From the NCBI GenBank assembly GCA_002392945.1, contig DGHZ01000058.1, positions 23,868-38,880 of the forward strand: a DNA stretch of 15,013 nucleotides, written 5' to 3'. The DNA comes from Caryophanales bacterium UBA3835 (GTDB lineage Bacteria; Bacillota_I; Bacilli_A; RFN20; CAG-826). Positions 7,642 through 14,619 of the stretch are shown here, in pieces; positions within the stretch are counted from its first letter, which is position 1, and each line of letters starts with the position of its first letter. The translations under genes were made by a program, and so were the position numbers. The notes below the pieces were generated by a model, which did no database searches, was not told where the DNA came from, and saw only the letters and a list, made by a program, of their open reading frames with translations.

Positions 7642-9492
7642 ATGGCCAAAAAAATAAAGCACGTTGACTTAAAAGCAATTAAAGGTCCAGAGTTCTTACA
7701 AGATTTAAATTATAAAGAGCTGGATATTTTAAGTGACGACATTAGAAATTATATCTTAGATATAACTAGTAAAAATGGTGGTCATTTATCTGCGAATTTA
7801 GGATCCATAGACGCAACAATTGCTTTATGTCGCGCTTTTGATTTTAAAAAAGATAAAATCATCTTTGATGTCGGCCATCAATGCTATACATATAAATTAT
7901 TAACAGGTCGTCAACTCGATACTTTAAGACAAAAAGACGGAATTAGCGGCTTCCAGAAAATGAATGAGTCACCTTACGATCATTTTGAAGCAGGCCATTC
8001 CTCTACAAGTATTAGTGCTGCAACTGGTATGGCTATTGCTCGTGACCTTAAAGGTGAAAAATATGATGTAGTGGCCTTTATTGGGGATTCCTCTATTCAA
8101 AACGGATTAGCTTTTGAAGGATTAAATAATTTGGCTCAATCTAATCACAAAGTGATTGTGGTCCTTAATGATAACGGCATGTCCATCTCTCAACCAGTAG
8201 GGGGCTTGTCTCGAGCCTTTAGAAAAATGTCTGGATCCTCTTTCTACATCAAGAGTAAGAATGCCTTTAGAAAAATATTCTTTTTAACTAGGTTTGGTAA
8301 ATGGATGTGGGTGAAATTTACCAAAATCAAAAACTGGGCCAAACGTAAAGTCATTGGCTTTAACTTATTCGATACGATGGGTCTTAATTATATTGGACCA
8401 GTTGACGGCCACTATATTAGACACGTTGAAAAGGCTCTTAAGCAAGCTAAAAAATCACCTCGCCCAGTCATAGTTCATATTAAAACAATCAAGGGAAAAG
8501 GCTATAAATACGCTGAAGAAGATTTAGAAGGTTCATGGCATGGAGTTTCTAAATTTGATGTCGCTACCGGCGAAATTAAAGCGAAAGAAGCTATTGTTTC
8601 CTGGAGTGAGCAATATAAATTCTTATTAAAGAATGAGATGAAAAGTAATGATAAAATCATTACAATTGTTCCTGCTACTGAACATGGTTCAGATTTAGAT
8701 TCCTTATTTAGCGAATTCCCAAAAAGAACAATCGACGTAGGTATTGCCGAAGAGCACGCCTTTACTTTAGCGGGCGGATTAGCTAGCAGCGGTATTCATC
8801 CAGTTATTTCTATTTATTCCACTTTCTTACAAAGAAGTTATGACGAATTATCTCATGATGTCGCAAGAATGAACTTCAACTGCACAATTTTAATCGATCG
8901 TGCTGGATTAGTGGGAAATGATGGAGAAACTCATCAAGGCATATATGACGAGGCCTTCTTATACACAATTCCAAATGTCACAATCGCTATGGCTAGTAAA
9001 AGTAATGAAGCTCTTTCATTAATGAAAGAATCTTTATGTAAGCATGGTGTATTCGCAATTAGATATCCTCGTGAATATTTCTCTATTCAAACTGAGGAAG
9101 TAAAAAAGATTCCTTATGGAACTTGGAAAGTGGAATTAGAAGCAAAATCAAAAGATGCCGCTATTGTGTCTGTTGGTCCAATTACCGTTGATCTTAAAAA
9201 GAAACTCTTAGAGTTAGATAAAGATGCCACTTTATATAACGCTATTTATCTAAAACCAATGGATGAAAGCAAAGTGTTAGAACTTCTTAATTATAAGAAA
9301 ATCATTATCTACAATGCTTATGCCACTAAAGAAGGTTTTGCTAACGCCTTAGAATGTAAATTAATGGACCTTGGCTATAAAGGTAAAGTAATTGTCAAAA
9401 CTGTCCCAACAGAATTTGTTAAACAAGCAACAATCGACGAACAAAGAGAACAATTTGGTATCAAAATCGATAATATTATCGATTTGTTATAA
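7642..9492 (+). CDS. dxs: 1-deoxy-D-xylulose-5-phosphate synthase
   Basis: A ThDP-dependent enzyme that condenses pyruvate and glyceraldehyde 3-phosphate to 1-deoxyxylulose 5-phosphate. This is the first step of the MEP isoprenoid pathway and also feeds thiamine and pyridoxal synthesis. It has 616 residues, a usual length. Landmarks are GGHLSANLG (46-54), VGHQCYTYKLLTGR (77-90), GHSSTSIS (118-125), the ThDP/Mg motif GDSS (148-151) with LNDNGMSIS downstream (175-183), VDGH (254-257), KGKGY (284-288), the catalytic glutamate E370 in DVGIAEEHAF, and GLVGNDGETHQG (422-433). The third glycine of the usual GDG triplet is serine here, while D149 and N176/N178 remain. No Shine-Dalgarno lies close to the ATG; only 3 bases separate it from the xseB stop, so coupled translation is likely. 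Confidence 0.96.
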   Translation: MAKKIKHVDLKAIKGPEFLQDLNYKELDILSDDIRNYILDITSKNGGHLSANLGSIDATIALCRAFDFKKDKIIFDVGHQCYTYKLLTGRQLDTLRQKDGISGFQKMNESPYDHFEAGHSSTSISAATGMAIARDLKGEKYDVVAFIGDSSIQNGLAFEGLNNLAQSNHKVIVVLNDNGMSISQPVGGLSRAFRKMSGSSFYIKSKNAFRKIFFLTRFGKWMWVKFTKIKNWAKRKVIGFNLFDTMGLNYIGPVDGHYIRHVEKALKQAKKSPRPVIVHIKTIKGKGYKYAEEDLEGSWHGVSKFDVATGEIKAKEAIVSWSEQYKFLLKNEMKSNDKIITIVPATEHGSDLDSLFSEFPKRTIDVGIAEEHAFTLAGGLASSGIHPVISIYSTFLQRSYDELSHDVARMNFNCTILIDRAGLVGNDGETHQGIYDEAFLYTIPNVTIAMASKSNEALSLMKESLCKHGVFAIRYPREYFSIQTEEVKKIPYGTWKVELEAKSKDAAIVSVGPITVDLKKKLLELDKDATLYNAIYLKPMDESKVLELLNYKKIIIYNAYATKEGFANALECKLMDLGYKGKVIVKTVPTEFVKQATIDEQREQFGIKIDNIIDLL

Positions 9493-9499
9493 CTTTTAG

Positions 9500-9528
9500 T
9501 TAACATAATATTAGAATGCATTTATAAT
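9500..9528 (+). promoter_or_regulatory. Sigma-A-type promoter of dinB (probably leaderless)
   Basis: TTAACA (9500-9505, five of six consensus bases) and a perfect TATAAT (9523-9528) are separated by exactly 17 bp. The dinB ATG starts 7 bases past the -10, where transcription should begin. No Shine-Dalgarno lies between. It divides the tkt-to-dxs operon from the dinB-xerD-deoB group, although no terminator precedes it and read-through is possible. Confidence 0.72.
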
Positions 9529-9534
9529 GAAAAT

Positions 9535-10719
9535 ATGGCTAGGGTAATTGTCCATATTGACTTAAATGCTTTTTTTGTAAGAGCAGAAGAAATTAGAGAT
9601 CCTTCTTTAGAAAATAAACCAGTGGCTATTGGTCATTTAGGTAGAGGAGGAGTAGTTTCTACTTGCTCTTACGAAGCCAGGAAATATGGTGTTAGTAGTG
9701 CGATGCCTATGAATAAGGCGGTGAAACTCTGCCCAAATCTAATTATCGTTCCACCTGATTATCGATTTTATATCACATTATCTCATCAATTTAAAAACTT
9801 TATACGAAGCATTACTCCTAAGGTTGAATCCGCATCAATAGATGAACTTTTTGCGGACTTCACCGATGTTATCAAAGGCAAGAAAAATGTCATTTCTTAT
9901 TTTAAATCTATCCAACTTGAGTTATTTGAAAAAACCGGGCTTAAATGTTCAATTGGAGTAGGGCCTACAAAATTTTTAGCGAAGATGGGTAGCGACTATC
10001 AAAAACCAATGGGTATTACAATCATTAGAAGAAAAGATATTAAAAATATCTTATATCCACTTCCAATTAAAGATATGTTTGGGGTAGGTAAAAAAACCGC
10101 TCCAAGATTAGAATCTATCGGTGTTAAAACTATTGGTGATCTCGCTAATAGATTAAATAGCGATGATGAAATAACTTTAAATTTATTAGGTAAATTTGCC
10201 GAAGAACTTAAACTTTGGGTTAATGGCTATGGGTCTGATGAAATCTATTTGGAATATGACAGTCCAAAATCTATTGGTAATTCCACAACTTTAAAAAGTG
10301 ACACCAATCAATTTGAAATCATTAAACAAACTTATGCGATGCTTGCAGAAGAAGTATCAATGCGCGCTAAAAAAGAACAGATGATTGGTAACACCATTCA
10401 AATCATGGTGAAAGATCCTAATTATCAGGCGCGCAATAAATCGATAACTTTTGATAAACTCACTAACGACAGCAAAGATATTTTGAATATGGCTTTAAAG
10501 CTATATGAACATAATTTCTTAGATTTAACCGTTAGAGCGGTGGGTGTCACACTACAAAACCTTGTCAGTATTAAAGATTCTTCCATTCAAATGACTCTAT
10601 TTGACTACCAGAGGCACGAAGAGGAGAATCGCACTAAATTAATCATCAATGATTTAAATCGTCGCTATAAAGGCGCAAATTTGAAAAGGGCGAGTGAATT
10701 AAAAAATGGAAATAAATGA
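9535..10719 (+). CDS. dinB: DNA polymerase IV-like Y-family translesion polymerase
   Basis: An error-prone lesion-bypass DNA polymerase of 394 residues. The palm motif HIDLNAFFVRAEE (residues 7-19) supplies metal ligand D9 and an aromatic steric gate at F14. The second motif SASIDELFAD (99-108) carries D103 and E104. KCSIGVGPTKFLAKMGS and the helix-hairpin-helix-like MFGVGKKTAPRLESIGVKTIGDL follow, then the little-finger domain. Near the C-terminus QMTLF (352-356) fits the sliding-clamp binding motif. The frame upstream of 9535 holds no ATG, GTG or TTG before the dxs stop, so this start is forced. It has no Shine-Dalgarno and lies at the predicted transcription start. No LexA-type site was recognised, so SOS control is not shown. 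The 3' end overlaps xerD by 14 bases. DinB rather than a plasmid-type UmuC relative is the better fit, but the subfamily is not certain. Confidence 0.93.
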   Translation: MARVIVHIDLNAFFVRAEEIRDPSLENKPVAIGHLGRGGVVSTCSYEARKYGVSSAMPMNKAVKLCPNLIIVPPDYRFYITLSHQFKNFIRSITPKVESASIDELFADFTDVIKGKKNVISYFKSIQLELFEKTGLKCSIGVGPTKFLAKMGSDYQKPMGITIIRRKDIKNILYPLPIKDMFGVGKKTAPRLESIGVKTIGDLANRLNSDDEITLNLLGKFAEELKLWVNGYGSDEIYLEYDSPKSIGNSTTLKSDTNQFEIIKQTYAMLAEEVSMRAKKEQMIGNTIQIMVKDPNYQARNKSITFDKLTNDSKDILNMALKLYEHNFLDLTVRAVGVTLQNLVSIKDSSIQMTLFDYQRHEEENRTKLIINDLNRRYKGANLKRASELKNGNK

Positions 10720-11590
10720 TGCTGTTAACCAATTTGCTCAATATCTATTAGTGGAAAAAGGATTATCTAATAAAACAGTAGAAGCCTACCTCACTGATTT
10801 AAAGCTGTTTTTTACGTTCTATAAAGACAAGAAAGACACAAACGAATTAGGACCATATGACCTTAATTCATTTATGATCTACGAATTGAGTTTAGGAAAA
10901 ATCAAACCTCCTACCGCTATAAGAAGAGCCTCATCAATTAAACATTTTTATTCCTTTCTTAAGAAAGATGGACTTTATAATGGTGAATTGCCAGATGTAG
11001 AAAATCCTAAAAAAGAAAAAATCTTACCAACTTATTTGTCTGTTGAAGAAGTGGAACTTTTATTAAACGCTCCAAATATGAAATCGTTAAGCGGCATTAG
11101 AGATAAAGCGATGCTGGAATTAATGTACGCTAGTGGACTTCGTGTTTCTGAACTTATTGGATTAGAAAAGGCAAATATCAATCTAAAAAAAGGAATTGTG
11201 ATTGTCTTTGGTAAAGGAGCCAAAGAAAGAAAAGTTCCTATGGGGGATTTCGCTTTAGAATATGTGGTGAAATATATTAATCAAGTTAGAGGGAAATTCC
11301 ATGGGGCAGATTCAAAATATCTTTTCTTGAATAGAAAAGGAAAGCCGTTAAGTAGAATCTATTTCTTTAAACAAATTCGAAAATACGCTCAAGAAGCTGG
11401 GATTAATAAAGAGATCTCACCTCATACTTTAAGACACTGTTTTGCCACTCACTTACTAGAAGGTGGAGCCCAACTAAGAACCGTTCAAGAGATGTTGGGG
11501 CATGCTAATATTGCTACTACCCAAATTTATACGCATGTATCTAGAGAAAGAATTATTAGTGCATATGATTTGTTTATTAACAAAAAATAA
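10706..11590 (+). CDS. xerD: Site-specific tyrosine recombinase XerD
   Basis: A tyrosine recombinase that resolves chromosome dimers at dif. It has 294 residues, the usual Xer length. The N-terminal SAM-like DNA-binding domain covers about residues 1-90 (FAQYLLVEKGLSNKTVEAY). The full catalytic set is present: R146 (SGLRVSEL), K170 (GKGAKERKVP), H240 and R243 (SPHTLRH), H266 (LGH) and the nucleophile Y275 (TQIYTHVS). The R-to-K spacing equals that of E. coli XerD. XerD is preferred to XerC because it lies directly before deoB, as ripX lies before drm in Bacillus subtilis; sequence alone would not settle it. The start lies inside dinB, 14 bases before its TGA, with only a weak GGGCGAG upstream, so it probably depends on dinB translation. 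Confidence 0.92.
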   Translation: MEINDAVNQFAQYLLVEKGLSNKTVEAYLTDLKLFFTFYKDKKDTNELGPYDLNSFMIYELSLGKIKPPTAIRRASSIKHFYSFLKKDGLYNGELPDVENPKKEKILPTYLSVEEVELLLNAPNMKSLSGIRDKAMLELMYASGLRVSELIGLEKANINLKKGIVIVFGKGAKERKVPMGDFALEYVVKYINQVRGKFHGADSKYLFLNRKGKPLSRIYFFKQIRKYAQEAGINKEISPHTLRHCFATHLLEGGAQLRTVQEMLGHANIATTQIYTHVSRERIISAYDLFINKK

Positions 11591-11598
11591 TATATTAT
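11570..11598 (+). promoter_or_regulatory. Possible promoter of deoB
   Basis: TTGTTT (11570-11575) and TATTAT (11593-11598) are 17 bp apart. The -10 differs from consensus at one base, but only TTG of the -35 matches. It would start transcription just before the deoB Shine-Dalgarno (GAGGTAAG, from 11605). The region is very AT-rich, so a chance match is quite possible. deoB may simply be transcribed from the dinB promoter. Confidence 0.3.
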
Positions 11599-11618
11599 AG
11601 ACTCGAGGTAAGAAATAT

Positions 11619-12836
11619 ATGTCATATCCTTATAAAAGAATTTTTGTAATCGTCGCTGACTCGGCTGGCGTCGGTTATGAACCAGATGCCGATAAGTTTT
11701 TTAATGCCGGTCATAGTGACTGGGGAAGTAATACTTTCGGACACATTGCAGAAAAAATGCCTAATGGCTTAAATATTCCAAATATGGAAGCGATGGGTAT
11801 TGCAGATTTAACTGAAGTTAAAGGTACTAAAAAAGTCTCTCATCCACACGCTTTCTCCGCTAGAAGTAGAGAAGCCTCTAACGGTAAAGACACGATGACA
11901 GGTCACTGGGAGATGATGGGCATTCATACCAAAGTTCCATTTAAAACATTTACTGATACTGGCTTTCCAAAAGAATTAATTGATGAATTAGAAAAGAAAA
12001 CAGGACATAAAGTGATTGGTAACTGCGCTGCTAGTGGAACAGAAATCATCAAAGAATTAGGAGAACAGCAAATAAGAGAAAATTCTCTTATTGTCTATAC
12101 ATCTAGTGACTCCGTGTTACAAATCGCTGCTAGCGAAGAAGTTACAGGATTAGAAGAATTGTATAGATGCTGCGAAATCGCTAGAGACATCTGTATGAAA
12201 CCAGAATGGATGGTGGGAAGAGTTATCGCTCGTCCTTATGTTGGTAAAACTCCAAAAACATTTAAAAGAACATCAAACAGACACGACTTAGCCTTAAAGC
12301 CAACATTACCAACGGTAATGAATGTCATGCAAGAACATGGATTCATGACTAGTTGTGTTGGTAAGATTGGTGACATCTTTGATGGATATGGAGTTAGTAA
12401 AACCCAAAAGACCGTCTCTAACGAAGACGGAATGGACAAAACCATTGATGAATTATTACATCACGATTTCACCGGGATGTGTTTTGTTAACTTAGTCGAA
12501 TTCGATAGTGAATACGGTCATAGAAGAAATCCAATTGGCTATGGAGAGGCTCTTGAAAGATTTGATAAAAGAGTCGGCGAATTCATATCCAAGATGAATG
12601 ATGATGATTTATTAATCATCACTGCAGACCACGGTAATGATCCAACTTGGCCAGGAACCGACCACACTAGAGAAAAGATTCCTCTACTTATGTATTCTCC
12701 AAGTATTAAAAACGGAAAATATTTACAAGAAAGAGAATGCTTTGGTGATATCGGCGCCACAATCTTAGAAAACTTTGGCTTAAAAATGCCGAAAGACTTG
12801 ATTGGTAAGCCAATTGTGGAAGTTCTTAAAAAATAA
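11619..12836 (+). CDS. deoB: Phosphopentomutase
   Basis: Interconverts ribose or deoxyribose 1-phosphate and 5-phosphate, linking nucleoside salvage to the pentose phosphate pathway. It belongs to the alkaline phosphatase superfamily and binds two Mn ions. At 405 residues it is slightly longer than the well-studied Bacillus enzyme. Metal and catalytic sites are in place: D14 in VADSAGVG, T92 in GKDTMTGHWEMMG (equivalent to the activated Thr85 of Bacillus cereus), the aspartate and histidine of VEFDSEYGHRR, ADHGNDP, and DHTREKIPLL. The cap domain holds ASGTEII and VYTSSDSVLQIAA. The Shine-Dalgarno is GAGGTAAG. It is preceded by xerD as in Bacillus subtilis, but no purine nucleoside phosphorylase gene follows; the unit ends at a terminator just downstream. 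Confidence 0.97.
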   Translation: MSYPYKRIFVIVADSAGVGYEPDADKFFNAGHSDWGSNTFGHIAEKMPNGLNIPNMEAMGIADLTEVKGTKKVSHPHAFSARSREASNGKDTMTGHWEMMGIHTKVPFKTFTDTGFPKELIDELEKKTGHKVIGNCAASGTEIIKELGEQQIRENSLIVYTSSDSVLQIAASEEVTGLEELYRCCEIARDICMKPEWMVGRVIARPYVGKTPKTFKRTSNRHDLALKPTLPTVMNVMQEHGFMTSCVGKIGDIFDGYGVSKTQKTVSNEDGMDKTIDELLHHDFTGMCFVNLVEFDSEYGHRRNPIGYGEALERFDKRVGEFISKMNDDDLLIITADHGNDPTWPGTDHTREKIPLLMYSPSIKNGKYLQERECFGDIGATILENFGLKMPKDLIGKPIVEVLKK

Positions 12837-12848
12837 CTATTAAAAAAT

Positions 12849-12880
12849 AACCCAGATGATTAATTCGCATCTGGGTTTTT
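12849..12880. terminator. Bidirectional intrinsic terminator
   Basis: AACCCAGATG (12849-12858) pairs perfectly with CATCTGGGTT (12868-12877) around a 9-base loop. On the plus strand the hairpin runs into TTTTT (12876-12880), ending deoB. Read on the minus strand, the same stem is followed by TTATTTTTTA, ending the permease gene. The permease stop codon (12860-12862) lies in the loop, so the 3' arm is also its last coding bases. Confidence 0.9.
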
Positions 12881-13639
12881 AATACGTAAACTCTTTTTTA
12901 AAATGAAAATTATCAAAGAGACGATTAGCATAATCAATATCGCGACAAAAGCATAAGCAAAAGTGGAGATAAGGCCGTCTGTTTGATTAGCAAATTCAAC
13001 AGCAATCGCTCTACCTAAACCATATGATTCGCTAGTGGAAGTTAGGGTTTCCGCCATAATCTCTATCTTGAAAGATAGAGCAAAACTAGTTGTCAAACCA
13101 ACAGCGATATAAGGCATACTTAAAGGAAGCTTGATTTTAAAGTTCTTTTGTAAACGAGTATTGTTATCTAGTTGCATTGCCATTAAAACTTGTTTATCGA
13201 TGTGTTGATATCCGCTGACAGTAGCTTCATAGACCATTGGAAATACAATAACTGCTACAACATAAGGAGAAGCATTATCAAATCCCGCTAAATGTAATAT
13301 TAAGAAAACGATTGCCGCTGTTGGGATGCTTCTTAAAGCAATCATCGTTGGATTAAAGACATGTTTAAGCTTTAAATAATTGCCAACAATCATGCCAAGA
13401 AAAATTGCAGCTATAGAAGCAATAGAAAAACCTATCAGCATGCGATAAAGCGAACCCCAAATGCATTTATATAGATATGAATCAGCAAACAACTCAAACG
13501 ATCTTTTTATTGTAGTAAAAGGACCAGGAAAAACATAAATGTTTTGTCCGGTAAAAAGATAAATTAAATACCACAATAAAAAGAATAGAACTACGCCTAA
13601 AAAAGTAAGAAAATATCGATTAATAATATACTTCTTCAT
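12860..13639 (-). CDS. ABC transporter permease, NitT/TauT/SsuC-like
   Basis: An inner-membrane permease subunit of a type I ABC importer, 259 residues. About six hydrophobic segments can be read near residues 9-30, 63-88, 100-120, 123-140, 174-194 and 224-247. Between the fourth and fifth lies the cytoplasmic coupling loop (about 152-176; AMQLDNNTRLQKNF, then LPLSMPYI), which fits the EAA loop that docks on the ATPase. The family resembles permeases for taurine, alkanesulfonate, nitrate or thiamine precursors; the substrate cannot be read from it. The ATG lies 20 bases inside the upstream lipoprotein gene, and TGGAG 6 bases before it supports this start. No ATPase gene accompanies the pair: deoB converges from the other side directly after the stop. 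Confidence 0.87.
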   Translation of the reverse strand: MKKYIINRYFLTFLGVVLFFLLWYLIYLFTGQNIYVFPGPFTTIKRSFELFADSYLYKCIWGSLYRMLIGFSIASIAAIFLGMIVGNYLKLKHVFNPTMIALRSIPTAAIVFLILHLAGFDNASPYVVAVIVFPMVYEATVSGYQHIDKQVLMAMQLDNNTRLQKNFKIKLPLSMPYIAVGLTTSFALSFKIEIMAETLTSTSESYGLGRAIAVEFANQTDGLISTFAYAFVAILIMLIVSLIIFILKKSLRIKNPDAN

Positions 13640-14555
13640 TTAACTCCAAATTCAATTTCAAAATATCGTTAATGAAATAATCGATTTCCGCTTTTGCATC
13701 TTTCGCTTTTTGATAGCCTAATCCTAAACCGTTTCGATCATTCATCGCATTATAAACCGCGCCAGCAGCAACACCAAACTTATTCTTTTGTTCAGATTCT
13801 CCACCAAACAAATTAAAGGTGCTAACGATATTATTAGGATCAGCAACAGCAGAAGTTAAATCTTGATTTAACAAGGTTAAAAACTCATCAGCTTTTTCCT
13901 TGCTTAGGCTTTTATTTACAAAAACACCAGCCTGAATAATTCTTTTGCCATCTGTTTTACTAGCGAAAACATCAGAGGCTCTTTCAACTACTTGAGCTGA
14001 TTTCTTTAAAATAGTTATTAAAGGATACGCAGAGAAAACATAATCAAGTTCGATGGAATCGCCTGCAATTGTAATAGATCCTGTATTTAATGGTCCGGCT
14101 GTATCAGAAACATCAGGAACATCATAGACATTTAATCCAAGTTCCCCATATAAGAAATTAAATACGGAACCAGGAATATCTGCTTTTTGAAACACCAATA
14201 CATTATCGCCAGCATTCAGTATGCCATCAGTGTCTTTTCCTGTAGAAACTAAAGCAAAATTACCAAAGGTAACTACTGCCGCCATTTGATAATTAGCGTT
14301 AGCCTTAACAATCTTGGTTAATCCCCCTTTAGCAGGAGCAACAATAACATCGTAATTATCTTTTCCAAATTCTGGAAGTAATTCAGAAGCAGGATTTAAA
14401 ACTGTATGAAGTCCATTAACAAAGTTATACATGGAAACTGCAGGAGCCCCAGTAGGGGAGAGAATTTTTAAATCTGTTTGTCTTAAACTAGGATTTGGAC
14501 CTCCACAGCTTGCTAATAAAGAAACAATTGGAATAAATAATAATGCTTTTTTCAT
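13620..14555 (-). CDS. Solute-binding lipoprotein of an ABC importer
   Basis: A 311-residue extracellular binding protein. The first 16 residues are a lipoprotein signal peptide (KK, a hydrophobic core, then lipobox L14-A15-S16-C17), so C17 should be lipidated and anchored to the membrane. The mature part looks like a two-lobed NMT1/SsuA-type periplasmic-binding fold: LKILSPTGAPAVSMYNFVNG (29-48) is typical of the first strand and ligand loop, followed by DVIVAPAKGGLTKI (69-82), KADIPGSVFNFLYGELGL (124-141) and a late helical end. The ligand is not identifiable; sulfonates, nitrate, thiamine precursors or other small anions are all possible. The start is set by GAGGT 8 bases upstream. The permease gene overlaps its 3' end by 20 bases. 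Upstream lies a divergent CRP/FNR-type regulator and its operator. Confidence 0.83.
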   Translation of the reverse strand: MKKALLFIPIVSLLASCGGPNPSLRQTDLKILSPTGAPAVSMYNFVNGLHTVLNPASELLPEFGKDNYDVIVAPAKGGLTKIVKANANYQMAAVVTFGNFALVSTGKDTDGILNAGDNVLVFQKADIPGSVFNFLYGELGLNVYDVPDVSDTAGPLNTGSITIAGDSIELDYVFSAYPLITILKKSAQVVERASDVFASKTDGKRIIQAGVFVNKSLSKEKADEFLTLLNQDLTSAVADPNNIVSTFNLFGGESEQKNKFGVAAGAVYNAMNDRNGLGLGYQKAKDAKAEIDYFINDILKLNLELNEEVYY

Positions 14556-14568
14556 ATTTTCTACCTCG

Positions 14569-14597
14569 TTGATATTTTATATAAATATGAATATAAT
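14569..14597 (+). promoter_or_regulatory. Promoter of the CRP/FNR-family regulator gene
   Basis: TTGATA (14569-14574, five of six consensus bases) and a perfect TATAAT (14592-14597) are separated by exactly 17 bp. Transcription should begin near 14604, inside the CRP/FNR-type palindrome, giving a leader of only about 16 bases with no Shine-Dalgarno. A regulator bound to the palindrome would block this promoter. Confidence 0.68.
14574..14579 (-). promoter_or_regulatory. -10 element of the ABC transporter promoter
   Basis: On the minus strand TAAAAT (14579 down to 14574) matches the -10 consensus at five of six bases. The hexamer 17 bp upstream, CATTTA, is a very poor -35 and overlaps the CRP/FNR palindrome. 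The expected start near 14567 puts the palindrome centre about 41.5 bp upstream, the classic position for activation of class II type by this family. Confidence 0.5.
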
Positions 14598-14600
14598 AAA

Positions 14601-14616
14601 TGTGATTTAAATCACG
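14601..14616. promoter_or_regulatory. CRP/FNR-type operator in the divergent promoter region
   Basis: TGTGATTTAAATCACG fits the TGTGA-N6-TCACA consensus bound by CRP and by Bacillus Fnr and ArcR, with one mismatch at the last base. The inner 14 bp (14602-14615) are a perfect palindrome. It lies 3 bases before the ATG of a CRP/FNR-family gene and within 50 bp of the divergent ABC transporter gene, so the adjacent regulator is the obvious ligand. That pairing is inferred. Confidence 0.8.
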
Positions 14617-14619
14617 AAA

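Noticed and set aside
10717..10719. Whether TGA might encode tryptophan, given the low GC content and compact gene order.
   Set aside because: All complete genes use TGG for tryptophan with no internal TGA. dinB ends at TGA at the family's expected length, although a TAA follows only two codons later, so that stop alone is not proof.
11585..11605. AT-rich palindrome after xerD (TAATATATTA) that recalls the centre of a dif site, as some Xer genes lie next to their target.
   Set aside because: Only the AT-rich core is similar; the conserved XerD-arm bases (TTATGTAAA type) are absent. The base composition explains the match, and the deoB Shine-Dalgarno lies directly downstream.
12236..12760. 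Open frames antisense to deoB.
   Set aside because: They are fully inside deoB coding sequence with low-complexity translations and no start signals.
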